A stretch of 64,000 nucleotides of DNA from Mytilus galloprovincialis (GCF_965363235.1 NC_134842.1:39540958-39604957); one strand, 5' to 3'. Positions 13,510-26,410 are shown, counted from the stretch's first letter. Numbers and translations: made by a program. Notes: generated by a model from the sequence alone, not told the origin.

Positions 13510-13610
13510 ATATAAAAAAGAAGATGTGGTATGATTGTCAATGAGACAAATCTCCACAAGAGAACAAAATGACGCAGAAATTAACTGTTGACAGTCACCA
13601 TCAATAATAA
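13510..13610 (-). repeat. Dispersed mussel repeat A fragment
   Basis: Begins with AAAAAAGAAGATGTGGTATG and continues TCAATGAGACAAATCTCCACAAGAGA..., the same module as 30.5 kb (-), 32.3 kb (+) and 44.2 kb (+). It is truncated after about 100 bp. Confidence 0.8.
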
Positions 13611-14099
13611 GTAGAACGATACAATGTGTCTGTGTCTCAAATCACCACCGTCATATATTCACTGTCTTGTAACTTTATTTACTGAGAATGGATGTCGATG
13701 CATTAATAGAGGTAATCATTTACCCTGGTGACGCACCCGGTCTCGATCATTTAGTAGGTCAAGCTATTCCTTCAAATGTGTTTGTTATTTTGATACATAA
13801 GATTTGAACATCGGTGAAATATTGTTGCCTATATGTATATATACATTTATATAAGAACGTCTGAACCAGTGACAAATGTACGTCATATTTTATCAATCGG
13901 AATACCAATGGTAGTGATACAAATCTGAAAACACATTCTGTATATTTAATTCGTCTTAATATCAACCCCAAAAAGTAATATCTCTAAATTTGGCGGAAGA
14001 AAATGTTTTGTAGAGGATCTTACAAATTATTGTAGGATGCAGTCACAGAATTTATCATATTGTATGTACGTCTGATGCATAAAATAATTCACATCTAAT
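13611..14099. other. No gene recognised
   Basis: AT-rich. A 70-codon minus-strand frame at 13759-13971 has no recognisable features. Confidence 0.4.
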
Positions 14100-15740
14100 T
14101 AAAATCTGCTTCTTAAGATGTACAGAATTTCATATATTCTCAATAGTCTTAGATATGGAAAAAAATATATTCAAATACAAACCTTCTCAGAGGTATTATC
14201 TTAAGGATATGTTTTTGTTTATTGTTGTCTAAGTATACGCATCGGTTTGATACCTACAAGGCAGGGAAAATAATTTACAACTATTCAATCGATTAATTAT
14301 TAAAAATACCTAGTAGATTGGAAAACAATAGTTGAATAGCTTTTAATCTAATTCGAAAGTTGTGTTTATTATTTGTTTACAGTATAGATGTTTCATTAAA
14401 ATATCTTAGATACAGAAACATAAATTATAGACAAAAATACATACCTTCTAAAAATGATGTTATCTTGTGAATTATTTTTCAAAAACAAACTACGGTTTTC
14501 TAAAAGTACTATTTATAACAACAGCTGAAATTTCCTTTAAAAAGGAGGAACAATACGCTTAGGTTTTTACCGATTACGTAAGAAGCTATTTTGAATTACT
14601 TTATATATGTGCATATAATTTTTACTTAAAGGATGTCGTGATGAAAACGAAACCTTAATAGTAAAAGCCAACGTTTCTGCCGCTTTGCCATACATTTATC
14701 CCGTTCTTAAATCTACAATGGTTTACTTTTACCAAGTTTGAGGTAGTTGGAGAGTTGTGTCATTGGTACTTATATCACACTTCTTATATTTATATTATAA
14801 AAACCACAAGAGAAGTTGTAATACGTTTCGGTCATTATGGCCGTCTTTATTGGATTTTACTAATACTAACAAAGCTTCAAATAAATATCTCAGTCAGAAA
14901 AATGAAAATAAAGTGAAAAAAAACTCTATCAAAATTAGGTGAATGAAATAAAAAACAAAGATATGAAAAATATCTACTGCGAAAATAATAAGTCTTGGAA
15001 AAGTATGAGCAGATTCAACATTCAAGAAACATCATCCAGTAAGTACAATAATTGATGAGCGAAATCATTCGAACGAAAACATTGCGACAAAGGAGCTCTC
15101 AAACAACCCACAATTTTTTTCTAACGTCTGCAGCATATAATAAATTACATTGATTTAGTCGATAAATCATTGACAGAAAGTACTAGGATCAGATTCGATT
15201 AAAAGCTTCAATTTAAAAAAACAAATATATGTTTCAAAATATATACAGTATTCATGTATTCTCAATAGTCTTAGATATTGAAAAAAAAAATATTCAAATA
15301 CAAACCTTCTCAATTGTATTATCTTATGGATATGCTCTTGTTTGCTGTTGTCAAAGTATACGCATCGGTTTGATATCTACAACATGTACAAGGCAGGGAT
15401 GATAATTTACATCTTTTCAATCGATTAATTATTAAATACTTAGTAGATTGGAAAACAATCGTTGAATATCTTTTAATCTAATTCAAAAATTGTGTTTATT
15501 ATTTGTTTACAGTATAGATGTTTTCTTAAAATATCTTAGATACAGAACAACAAAATATAGAAAAAATGCATACTTTCTAAAAATCTCTTATGAATTATTT
15601 TCAAAAACTGATAACGGTTTTCCAAAAGTGCTATTTATAACAACCGCTGAATTTTCCATTTAAAAAGAAGCAACACAAACGTAGGTTTTTAAAGATTACG
15701 TAAGAACTTGTTTTAAATTACAGCTACATTTTTTCATTTG
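14100..15740 (-). repeat. Local duplication carrying the exon-like repeat
   Basis: The segment at about 14130-14620 is repeated at about 15250-15730 with high similarity. Both contain 'ACGCATCGGTTTGATA', 'CAATCGATTAATTATTAAA' and 'TAGTAGATTGGAAAACAAT' in the same order. Each copy contains the CTGTTGTTATAAATAG-type unit (near 14524 and 15640). In the 14.5 kb copy it is flanked on the minus strand by an acceptor-like TTTCAG and a donor-like AGAAGGTATGTATTT, enclosing about 80 bp. All three frames of that 80-bp interval contain stops in this copy. Confidence 0.55.
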
Positions 15741-15994
15741 AACCAGGCAAAATTAAAGTTTTGCGAAAACAAATTTTGAAAGGTTTTAATGATAATAATG
15801 GAAGCATATAAATAAGTCTTACACTGTCAAAAGCTTAGTTTTCACTGGTCTAGAGGGAATGTAAAAATCAATCGTCTTGTTTGCAAAATTACATTTTTTT
15901 CGATAATCAAAACCTTTTCTCTCTACTATTTGATTAATATAATTTTAAAGCTAATGCAAATATTGAATGATACAATTACAAATAAAAATGTTTA

Positions 15995-16118
15995 AATTAG
16001 TGTGCGAGAATTTCTCGTTACATTGAAGACCTGTTGGTGAACTTCTGCTGTTTTTTTTTCGATGTTCGGGTTATTGTCTCTTTTATACATTCCCCATTTC
16101 CATTCTCAATTTTATTGT
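15995..16118 (+). repeat. Retroelement 3' tail fragment
   Basis: Plus-strand copy of the tail that reads TTACATTGAAGACCTGTTGG ... CATTCCCCATTTCCATTCTC. It is a 5'-truncated insertion of about 120 bp. Confidence 0.75.
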
Positions 16119-16316
16119 TCTAATATACGCGCAAAGTAACAACATTTAGAATAGTTTTTTTTTTATTGAATTCTTTTATCTCTTAAATACCAAGGTACGG
16201 ATTGTTAATATTATTTTAACGTACCTTATTCTTTCCACAACAATAATACATATATATTTTGTAAGGGAATACTTATGTAACTATTTTATTATGCAAGGTG
16301 GATACTAATTCACAGA

Positions 16317-16700
16317 CAATAAAATTGAGAATGGAAATGGGGAATGTGTCAAAGAGACAACAACCCGACCAAATAAAAAACAACAGCAGAAGGTCACCAA
16401 CAGGTCTTCAATGTAGCGAGAAATTCCCGCACCCGGAGGCGTCCTTCAGCTGGCCCCTAAACAAATATATACTAGTTAAGTGATAATGAACGCCATACTA
16501 ATTTCAAAATTGTACACATAAACTAATATAAAAATAATACAAGACTAACAAAGACCAGAGGCTCCTGACTTGGGACAGGCGCAAAAATGCGGCGGGGTTA
16601 AACATGTTTGTGAGATTTCAACCCTCCCCCTATACCTCTAACCAATGTAGAAAAATAAACGCATAACAATACGCACATTAAAATTCAGTTCAAGAGTTTT
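16317..16700 (-). repeat. Retroelement 3' tail, well preserved
   Basis: Reverse-strand copy from 'AAAATTGAGAATGGAAATGG' through 'CCCGCACCCGGAGGCG', 'CTCCTGACTTGGGACAGGC' and 'CCTCCCCCTATACCTCTAAC'. It is clearly richer in G+C than its surroundings. From memory this arrangement follows the reverse transcriptase gene of an abundant mussel Penelope-like element. Only the non-coding tail is here, so the copy is 5'-truncated. Confidence 0.75.
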
Positions 16701-16879
16701 CAAGTTCATATGATTGTTTTGAGTACATGCATATTGATCAATATTTCTGTAATGTTTATTATAACAAAGTAATTTAATTAACAGTGAAAGGGCCTTCTGT
16801 AAAACATAATACATACACGTCAAGAAGATAACACAAAGAGTAATGATTGTTTGGTATTAGACATGGCCGTTTTATTTAA

Positions 16880-17015
16880 TACTGTTGTATTAAGTCTTTC
16901 ATTTGTATTTGTTTGGTTTATAACTATTTTGATATGAGCGTCACTGATGAGTCTTATGTAGACGAAACGCGCGTCTGGCGTACTAAATTATAATCCTGGT
17001 ACCTTTGATAACTAT
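16880..17015 (+). repeat. Dispersed mussel repeat D, well preserved
   Basis: Contains 'GAGCGTCACTGATGAG', 'TAGACGAAACGCGCGTCTGG' and 'TCCTGGTACCTTTGATAACT'. It is the best preserved of several copies in the window. Confidence 0.8.
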
Positions 17016-18589
17016 TTACACAAAACTTTGTCTCGAACGTACTAATCGTATGATAACATTGGTTGGAAACCATAGAAAATAATAAATTGACAATATTTGT
17101 GATTCAACAGGTAAAACTGTGTATTTTAGTTTTAGAAATTTTCTAAAAATTTATGACGTAGAACAAAGATAAAGTAGCAGCTGATTGATCTTAAATATCA
17201 TAAGAACAAAAAAACATACGCACTTGACGCTAGCGTTTTGAGACACCGACACATCGTATTGGTCAACAATTAAAGCTCTATTGTAAGGATAACACACAAA
17301 CCTAAGGGAAATGTTTGAACTCTAAAGGTGAGAGACTAGAAAAGTATAAACGTTCCACGTCTTTTTATATGCATTCATCACTCGTATGTGATGCAAATGT
17401 GGTCAAAATATCAGAAGTTAACAGTCTGGGATTACAAAAAACATCGGTAATATTAACCATACAGATTAACGCTTAAGATGGTATATAAAGGTGAAAACTC
17501 TGATAACATATATTAATAATATCGTTCAGATTACCTATGATGATAGTGTCATCAGGCATCTTGGTGTTATATAAATGGGTAAATTATATGAACTTAATAA
17601 TGGTTGGTAACATATCTATACTATTTAGCATGTTAAATGAGAAGACCTCATTATGTCTCTTCTCTTCCTTCCACAATAAATAAATCCTGAAGTTTTTTTT
17701 ATGTCCCATAAGAATTATGCATAGTTGCATTTGTAATCCTTTTTTTGACTATTCTGATTGGGAGGAAAACAAAAATAAAGTCGTCCGAATGGTTCCGTCA
17801 TCGGACAGACTTATAAGTTATAAAAAAGTTTTCCGTTAAGGGCGACTAAAATTACAAATTATTTTCATTGTTACTTTTATGTTTTCTATAACAAATTCGA
17901 ATATGCATGGTATTTATAGGACACAAATATATGATGAATAATCAATTGGCGAAGAAAGAAAAGCGACATTTACTATCAAAGGCAGAATTGTTTACATACT
18001 TTTAGCCACGCTCTCAATGTCCGAGATTTTTCGGGTGAATTCTACTAAATATTTATCTGACTGTATATGACTTTATTAGATATAAAAGTAGTTTTGTTGG
18101 AGGCAATGCTTTATCACGTACACGTTGTGTGTAGTAAAGAAGGACAACAATTCATAATACACGATGTTTTTTTAACGAACAATTTCAAAAGAAAATGTAG
18201 TTCATTATTGAAATATGAGGAAGTCATTTTTAGAATACAGTCACTGCGTATTCGTGACTATATACATCATAATAGTTGTCATTACACCTGCGAATTATAC
18301 CTTATCAACAATTACCTAATATCGGGCATATGAAGTATTATAAATTGGCCTTCAATTTCAATATGTATGCTGTTATGTTTATAATGAATACATTTATAAA
18401 TTTTTCTATTTTAATTTTGTAATCAAATGTAACAACTATAAATATACCAGATGTAAGATATATTACGAAACTGTTTTGAAAATCCCCACTCTAAACATTT
18501 TTTTTTAATTGGTGTTTTGTAAAATTAATAACCGAGAGAAATATCTTTAACTTTTAGTAAGTTTGTATTCCTGTTTTATTTGAACGACT
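17016..18589. other. Upstream of the 18.6-kb gene; no gene recognised
   Basis: An 88-codon frame at 18067-18333 (+) lies 260 bp before the deaminase-like copy but has no motif and no counterpart upstream of the 60-kb paralogue. No promoter could be called. The sequence directly before the ATG at 18590 resembles that before the 60-kb ATG only over about 20-30 bp. Confidence 0.4.
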
Positions 18590-19525
18590 ATGGAAACAGG
18601 TATAAATAGACAAAGGATATTCAAACTTCCGTATGGTCACTTTGATGCAAAATCAATTTCGATCTTTCCATACCTTCTTACAGGACTTGGATTGCGTATT
18701 ATGAAAAAACTAAATAGTCACTGACGGAACAAAGAGAGCAGTTTATTATTTCTGCTATAGTGTCATACAAGGAAATAGCATGTAGGGATACAGAAGTAAT
18801 AAGAGAAGCCAATGAAGAATGGGAATGTCTCAATACGTATTCATTAAGGTTTGATCATTATTCATTTTCCTTTAATAGATTAGTGTTCATATTGAACAGT
18901 TCCAACCCATCCATACACGGAGAGGCAAGACTTTTAGACCCAGACGGTAAAACCCGTAGACAAATATTCGACCGTCCATACCAGAAACAAATTGGCAGGG
19001 AGTCATCAAACAATTTTCTAGCTGTAATGAAAGAACAGTTTTTCGAGCAATTTGAAGAAAATGAAAAATACGTATTAATTATGTTTTCCCACTATATTCC
19101 TTGCACACTACCTGGACACATGTGTTCTGAACTACTCAGCGAATATGCTACACGATACGATGAACAAATACTTATTGGATACACAAATGTTTACCAGAAT
19201 ACAGATAAAAATTTTGCTTTGAGATTGATGAACAAAAGTGACAATATTCACTGTTTAAAAGAAAAAAGACTTAAAGCTGAATTGTCGTAAATATGCAAAA
19301 GAAACAAGACACGAAGCTGATGAAGAATCAGACACGTTAGAAACCTATATATTTGACGACGAGGACTATCCCGAATTCAAAAGAATGGTTAAACGTTTTA
19401 GAAACCGTTCCTCAAAATTAAAAAATCGGAATAGAGAAACGAAAAAGAGAATCTCTAAATATTTTGACAGGAGAGATTTCTCTGGAGACAAGGATGACGA
19501 CATTGATGAAAATATAATTTTGTAA
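18590..19525 (+). pseudogene. Deaminase-like family 1, near full-length copy with two frameshifts
   Basis: A reading of about 311 codons starts at ATG 18590, which is conserved in position with the 60-kb paralogue. The first segment contains LPYGHFDAKS and FPYLLTGLG. At about 18719 the frame changes by a net one-base loss, and homology resumes as LTEQREQFIISAIVSYKE. The central segment (18721-19290) holds HGEARLLDPDG (His codon 18916, Glu 18922) and FSHYIPC-x6-C (Cys codons 19102 and 19123), followed by strand/helix segments ILIGYTNVY and FALRLMNKSDNIHC. Near 19285 a second, opposite shift returns to the first frame. The C-terminus, ending at TAA 19523-19525, is acidic then strongly basic (FKRMVKRFRNRSSK). 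HxE plus PC-x(n)-C is the zinc and proton-shuttle signature of the deaminase fold. The family assignment is by motif only. Two small indels make it a recent pseudogene unless they are assembly errors. Confidence 0.7.
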
Positions 19526-20435
19526 ATTTTTGATAAAGCGTATGCTGTTTTCCGTCTGCTTTTATTATTCCATGTATGTAACCAATAGTGGTAATGAAAA
19601 TAGACAAATTTCTTAAAATATATCAGTCACTAACGCTTGTTTTGACACATTATATAAAACAATGATAAATTATCCATGTTCATCTCACACCTACATGTAT
19701 ATAATGCGGACCTTAATAAAGGTATGTCCTCCTTGTTTTGAATTAGGCATAAAACGTTTTTTTTCTGGGAATCAAGACGTCGGATCATGTAAAACTATCA
19801 TCATACTGTTATTGTTAGTTTAAAACTAACTTATTTTTTCTTTTCGTATAACTCTTCAACCAAAATATATTTAAATATCAGAACTTGAAAATGAAAGTAC
19901 GTTTTCCGAAAGCTATTATTGTGATATTAATAGAACAGTACATTATGAATGAAATTATATTCTATCGGTATAGATTAATAGTTACACCTTTTGCAATGGT
20001 CCTTATACGGGAATTTATCGGGTCAATAAAATTTTAACGGGTAAGGCGAAGCCGTTCTTGATATGAATTACTTTCACAACATATATTCAACATCAGAACA
20101 ATTGCACACTGTGTAACGAGTTTATCCTGATTTATATAAAGTCCATGGCATAAGGGAGATAACGCAAATTGGCTCAATAAAAGTTGCACTGAAATTAATC
20201 ACGACAGTATCGGCCAATCAAGTTACGAGACATTTCTCTAGACTAGGATAACTGAAATTATCTTGTATAATAAGAAGTCTTATTATTTTTTTGATTATGA
20301 ATGATATGTAGCAACAAGGACAGTATTTAACGCAAATTATACTTTTGCGTAATATGTAATTTATTTTCCAGATTATGTTATCGTCAAATTCATCACAAAG
20401 ATATACAAATTAGAAAAAAAACCCAAACTAAAGTT
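19526..20435. other. No gene recognised
   Basis: AT-rich sequence after the deaminase-like copy. No polyadenylation site can be assigned with confidence. Confidence 0.4.
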
Positions 20436-20439
20436 TATT

Positions 20440-20830
20440 GAATAAAAGCATACTGTGGATGTATTTGATAGTTTCGTCTACATAAGACTTATCAGTGACG
20501 CTCATATTCAAATAATTATATAGCCAAACAAGTACAAAGTTGAAGTGCATTGAGGATCCAAATTTCGCAAAAATTGTGTCGAATACGACAAAGGTAATAT
20601 ATGCAAGGGATAAGAAAATCATTAGTATTTTGAAAGAATCAACCTTTTGTAATTAGAAAATTTATAAAAATGACCACATTATTGAGTTTCATGTCAACAC
20701 CAACGTGTGGCTGGTGAAACCCTTGGGGACGAAACGTCCATCAGCAGTGGCATCGACCCAGTGGTGTTAATAGTTATCAAAGGTACCAGGTTTATAATTT
20801 AGTACGCCAGTCGCGTGTATGTCTGATTCA
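20440..20830 (-). repeat. Two reverse copies of repeat D
   Basis: 20440-20625 holds 'GTCTACATAAGACTTATCAG' and 'ACGCTCATATTCAAATAAT'. 20690-20830 holds 'GACGAAACGTCCATCAG', 'CATCGACCCAGTGGTG' and 'AGTTATCAAAGGTACCAGG'. Both are reverse to the 16.9-kb copy. The second resembles the units at 25.6-26.4 kb. Confidence 0.7.
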
Positions 20831-23800
20831 TGTACTGACTTAATTATAGTAAAGAGATGTAATAGGTAGGCTGTAGAGATCTGTATAGCGATGGGACGCA
20901 TTACATGTAAATGTTCAATTAAAAGACATCTTTAACATCACTAGATTTATACATGTGTTAAACATGCTATTCAGGACCAATTCAACTAGGTAACGATTCC
21001 TTGAAAAGATGATTCAATCAAATTGTTGCAAACACAGCTATATGCAGTTTTCTGATTGACCAAACCTTTTCTTAGTGAAATTACAAACCAAATTAAATCA
21101 AATTGAGTATGTATCCGTTTTGCAATAGTCTGCAAAATAAACAATATCATTTGTTTGGTAATAAAAAGAAAATCCAAAGTTTCTATTAAAGAGATGATTT
21201 AACGAATGATATTTTCAAAATCAAATATAGTTGATTTGGATAAAAGTGAAATCCAGTTTTTGCTTGTGTTTATAAATGCAAATTAAATGATGACGTAATT
21301 TTAAATTGTTCAAACATTTTCTATTAAGTAATTAGTTCTGTATTGTGTTCTTCGTAAATATGATCAAAATAATTTCATACATGTTTTTGGTACATATGTT
21401 TGTTATTTTTATACTAATACTTTCCTCTCATTAAAAAACAACACATTTCGATATTACACGTGTGACCTAACAAACTAGTCATTCAACCGGTACTATTCAA
21501 TTGAATAATAGCAAAGGGCTATGATCATTTGTAGCTTTTTAATAAACCATATTGCACGGCACAGATAACATATTCGAAATTTACCTTTGATAACAATATT
21601 TGTGTACTTTTATAAACATATATGTATTTATTTTTATTTTAAAAACATAGATTAGATTCTTGACGATTGAAATAATATAATTGTTGAATTTTAAGTGTGT
21701 TTCAAAATGGCAAAAATTAAAATCATCTCCCGATTGTACAATCCGTGGCATATGCAAATATATGTACTAGCATGGACTCTAAGCATGTGATTGAAGAAGG
21801 CAATGTTTTCAGATTGATTTAAAGGTATTGAACTGATACGGACATAGGTATTAATAAACTGTAATAAGAGTCTTCTATTATCTTAAATGGCAAACGATAG
21901 CAAATTGGTGTTTACTCATTTTAAGAAGCCACTTAATGTTGCATCAGACGTTTGTTGTATACCTTGGTATTTGCCAGAGATACATATATAAACTATAACT
22001 GTTTGATTCGAAATTATACATCCAGGGAAAATTATTCAAAGGATTAGGCTTTATAATAGTAATTATAGTTGTCACACAGTGTCAAATGTTTGCTCAAAAT
22101 GTTATCTGAATGTTACTTTATACAACAAAAAAAACCATCAACAATGTATAAACAAAATCATAGAGTAATTTGTTTGTTTATCTTTTCCGTGGCTAGCTTG
22201 TCTTAACAATAAACTATTTATCAAGAAACAACAGGTACATTTGACTAAATGCAAAAAACAAGAACACAGCGTGAGAAATGTGGATGGTCATTGAAAAACA
22301 ATCATGTCGCATAGGAAAAGAAATTTCGCTTTGTAAAACCCTACGCACGGACCCCACATGGAGTTGTTGCAAAGCTTCTTGTTACGATGAGTGAGCACGG
22401 CACTTTCGTCACATATGTCGTCAGTTTGAATCTCCTTCTTGACCAGACGCGGTCATGCATTTAAACATCTGTAACGTCTAAACGATCAGAAGAAGGTAAT
22501 CTTTCTCTCAGTTAACCTTGGTGTATCTATAAGGTGCTCACTGATATTTTTAGTCCCAAAGTAAGAATATCGGAATTGCCTTGAAAACAAATTAACAATA
22601 ACATAGTATAAAGGTAAAGTATAAAAGTATAGTACAAATGTATAATAAACAAAAATCAAGACGAACTACTATCAACAAAACACAACATAGAAAAACGAAA
22701 GACTGATCAAGACGAATCCCACTAAAAACCTCCAAATGAGAGTTGTACTTGAACCCGTAATTTTTTTTTACCACTGTAAATGTGTACTTACATTAAACAA
22801 TTCGATAAATTTGGGTTATTTTTTTAGAAAAAATGTTTTGTAAATCTACCATTGAAATAAAGATTTCAAATTAAATCGGATGATACTCTTTTCAATAACT
22901 TCAAGTAAGTTTGAATTAACCAACTTTCTGATAATGAGTGAGAAAAAATAGTGTGTTACTGGTGGTGAAATTATCTCCGCAATCAATTGTCTTACAATAT
23001 AAAATAGGGTTTATATCTATCCTAGGCTTCTTGAACGCAATGTTAAGTCGTTTAAATTTCAGACGTCATCTTCTCTAAGATGTTTAAACAACTATTTTAT
23101 CTTTAAAATTGTTTAAATTTTCTTATATCAGCTTATTTGTCAAAAATATTCAATTTCCCTGTTTCACAAGTACGTAAACAGATAAAAATAATCGTTAGAT
23201 AATAAAATCGATTTAAAATTTCCGTGTTCATAAGATGTTGATGATACATAATTAGAAGGAATTTGTACAAATAGGACCGAAAAATCATTAATCAAATATC
23301 TTATTCAATAGAAACTGAACGAAATGTTTGATGAAACTATATAGCATATACCATGGTATGAAAGTAGTCAATATATTCGGTTAATACACCAGTTTATATT
23401 TCAGAATTTATTATTGCTAGTCAATAATTTAACCTACTGTAAATCCGTATTCGTGTGACCATCATTTCTATATTTAGATGGATATTGATCAGGGTTTGTT
23501 CAACAATTTATAGAAAAAAATGTTGTCAACACTGAATGTGAATCCTTTTATTGACGGATTTGATCTACATTAAATTATTTCTAAGGATACTGAAATTTCG
23601 AAAGTCAACGCAGAGAGAAAACGCTGCATTAGAGTTTTCCGCCCGTCTACATGTCTTGCTTTGTCTGCATCAGACATTGTCACATTGATTTATACACAAA
23701 TGAGTTCTTGAAAGGAATTTGAAATTGTTGCAATCCAAAATGTTATTCTTATTATGAACGCTTCATCATCCGGATTTATTTGTAACGGGATTATACTGGA

Positions 23801-24134
23801 TGATTATTAAGGTTATCTGATATCTGTTTTTATCATATGTTTAGTAGTAAATACAGTAGTTTTGCATATTTGATAAATAGCCTGCTGTTTAATCCATATC
23901 GTGCAACGTTGATGCGCACCCTTTATCGCACACCCTTTATCACACCCCTACAAAATATTTGTAAAACAACAGCGCGCAAATTGTAAGGTAACCCAGGTGC
24001 TTCGGATAAGTTATTGAGCAGTTCTTTTGAGGCCTTTGAAACAAGACAAAATTAGAACTGAAGGTAACCCAGTACTATGGCTCAGAAAAAGTTCATATAA
24101 TATAAAACTCTTCTGTTGAAATATATGATACAGC
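20831..24134. other. 3.3 kb with no gene recognised
   Basis: AT-rich. A somewhat more GC-rich patch at 22330-22510 has no recognisable coding or RNA content. All open frames are short and without motifs. Confidence 0.4.
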
Positions 24135-24267
24135 GTATAATACATGGCAAAATCCGTATAACATGCCGTATCACACTCGACTTATATCATCCCTCGTGCC
24201 TAAAGGCCCTTGGGCTGATATTTTGGGATGATACGACATATGAAACGGATTTTGCCATGTATTATTC
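24135..24267. repeat. Hairpin-forming MITE-like palindrome
   Basis: Left arm 24135-24173 (ATAATACATGGCAAAATCCG...) is the near-perfect reverse complement of 24229-24267 (...CGGATTTTGCCATGTATTAT), with a loop of about 55 bp that itself contains short inverted matches. Short palindromes like this are typical of foldback MITEs. Confidence 0.75.
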
Positions 24268-24694
24268 TCTATAGAGGGAAGGGTTTCAAAGTGGTCAAAT
24301 TGATATCACAACTTTGAAATGTGAAATCAATATGAACCCTTTCACAATTAATGTTAGATCATTGAAGAGATCGATCCTGAAAGGTATTTGAATGTAAAGG
24401 GAGATTTGTGTTTTAAATCTCATATAACATGTATAATATTAACACAAACGATAGAGTATCTTAGTCTTTTGTTCTATATAGGTGTTTTGTGTAGTGCAGT
24501 TTGTCCTTTCGGCGTTTTTTTTTTTGTTATTTTGCACTTGCTTTGTCAGTTTTTTTTTTTTGTGTTAAAATATCCCATTGTTATATTTCACATCTCTTTG
24601 ATATATCTTCAACATGTCTTATATAAATAACATGGATTGCATATTTCATTTCTAGGAATATGATTGGTTAAAAGCGTACGCGTGGAGGCTGTGT

Positions 24695-24842
24695 ATACTT
24701 CATATTAGGTTAGTAGGGAGGCGGGGCTTATTCTATAAACTGTTAGTAATGGGGTTACGTTCCTTTATATTCTATATAAGGTTAGAAGGGAGGCGAGGTT
24801 TATTTCATACACGGTTAATAGTGCTGTTACGTCCCTTTATAA
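24695..24842. repeat. Tandem duplication, about 72-bp unit
   Basis: Two adjacent copies of a unit reading ATATTAGGTTAGTAGGGAGG...GTTACGTTCCTTTATA and ATATAAGGTTAGAAGGGAGG...GTTACGTCCCTTTATA. Confidence 0.75.
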
Positions 24843-25087
24843 AAACAAAACGATAATGAGAAAAAAATTTAAAGGTTTCAACAGACAAAGAAATTGATGA
24901 TTAAAATTTAAATATATTAAAAAAATACATTTAAACCTAACAAGTTGTTATTGTTGGCATCTGTTTTGGTAGGATCAATGGAGGTAGTTTCTTAATGCTA
25001 CCAGTATTGAAGACATGCTTATTTTGCTGGTCTAAACTTTACACGTTAAGATAGTCGGTAAGATTCATTCAAGCTTCGCTTTCATCC

Positions 25088-25140
25088 CATACGGAATTTA
25101 CTGACCCTATATATACCGTATTAGGTCACTAGCTCACTAT
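25088..25140. repeat. Short dispersed repeat, paired with 59.45 kb
   Basis: CATACGGAATTTACTGACCC...ATATATACCGTATT...CACTAGC.CACTA matches 59451-59503 almost base for base. It is internally palindromic (ATACGG/CCGTAT) and is probably the end of a dispersed element. Confidence 0.6.
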
Positions 25141-25639
25141 GTAACTTATAATATTGTTTTGATACTCTTTAAATTAAAGATCTAAACAATATTGCCAAAC
25201 ACTCTTCATACCAGGCATGTAATCTTTGAACATGTGATGTTATCAAAAATGTGGATTGAAAATGTCTGCGTTTTCTTGTATGACGTGAGGGTTCAATTGT
25301 TATCCTGTATTATTCATGTTATTCATTGGTTGATTTTATGACACATGGCATGTTTAATATCATATTTTAATACTTCCCTAGTACTTTTTTACTTTTCTGT
25401 GACCATAAAAATCGTTTTGCTTTATAGGATGGACTATATGTAAATTGACTATCGAAATTTTCAAAGTAAGATTTTAAAAAGATTTCAATTTGTATATTTT
25501 TAATGCGTTATGAGTGAGAGTGTAAATGCTAAAGTTATTGTGACTTAAAAAGCAGTTAACTGATCAATTACTATATTTGTGATGTCTCAAAGCCATGACT
25601 GTCAAACATTACTTTAATCCAGGATGCAAGATATTGCTG

Positions 25640-26410
25640 TCACAAAATATTAGAAATTAGATTTGGCTATATTTTTTTGACCTTTTGGATTATAGCTCTT
25701 CAAAGAAAATCAAGAAAATTGGTACCGTTAATTTCATTACTACCACTGGGTCGATGCCTCTGCTGGGGGACTATTAGTCCCGGAGGGTATCACCAGCCCA
25801 GTAGCCAGAACTTCGGTACTGGCATGAAAATACGTATTTTTGTGTTTTTAAAATTTGCTGTCACAAAATATAAGAAATTGTTATAAATTAAGGAATGTAT
25901 CTCCGTCATGCAAAGCTCTGATTCCTTTCACGGATTTGGCTATACTTTTTGGACCTGTGGATTATAACTCTTCATCTTTTATATAAGCTTTGGATTTCAA
26001 ACATTTTGGCCACGAGCATCACTGAAGAGACATGTATTGTCGAACTGCGCCTCTTGAGCAAGAAAATTGGTACCGTTAATTTTATTACTACCACTGGGTC
26101 GATGCCTCTGCTGGTGGACTATTAGTCCCCGAGGGTATCATTAGCCCAGTAGCCAGTACTTCGGTACTTGCATGAAAATACGGATTTTTTTTGTTATTAA
26201 AATTTGCTGTCACAAAATATTATAAATTATTATAAATCAAGGAATGTATCTCCCTCATGCAAAGCTCTGATTCCTTTCACAGATTTAGCTATACTTTATA
26301 TAAGCTTTGAATTTCAAACATTTTGGCCACGAGCATCACTGAAGAGACATGTATTGTCGAAATGTGCATCTGGTGCAAGAAAATTGGTACCGTTAATTTT
26401 ATTACAGGTT
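25640..26410 (+). repeat. Tandem triplicate of a repeat-D-like unit
   Basis: GGTACCGTTAATTT occurs at 25721, 26069 and 26386, so units are spaced 348 and 317 bp. The first two units also share CCACTGGGTCGATGCCTCTG and 'AGCCCAGTAGCCAG'. The last two share 'AAACATTTTGGCCACGAGC' and 'GAAGAGACATGTATTGTCG'. The third unit is truncated. The short ORFs in this region are by-products of the repeat. Confidence 0.8.

Noticed and set aside
18067..18333. 88-codon ORF upstream of the 18.6-kb deaminase-like gene, as a possible first exon
   Set aside because: No motif, no donor-acceptor pair that fits, and no counterpart upstream of the 60-kb paralogue, which shares the ATG at the start of homology.
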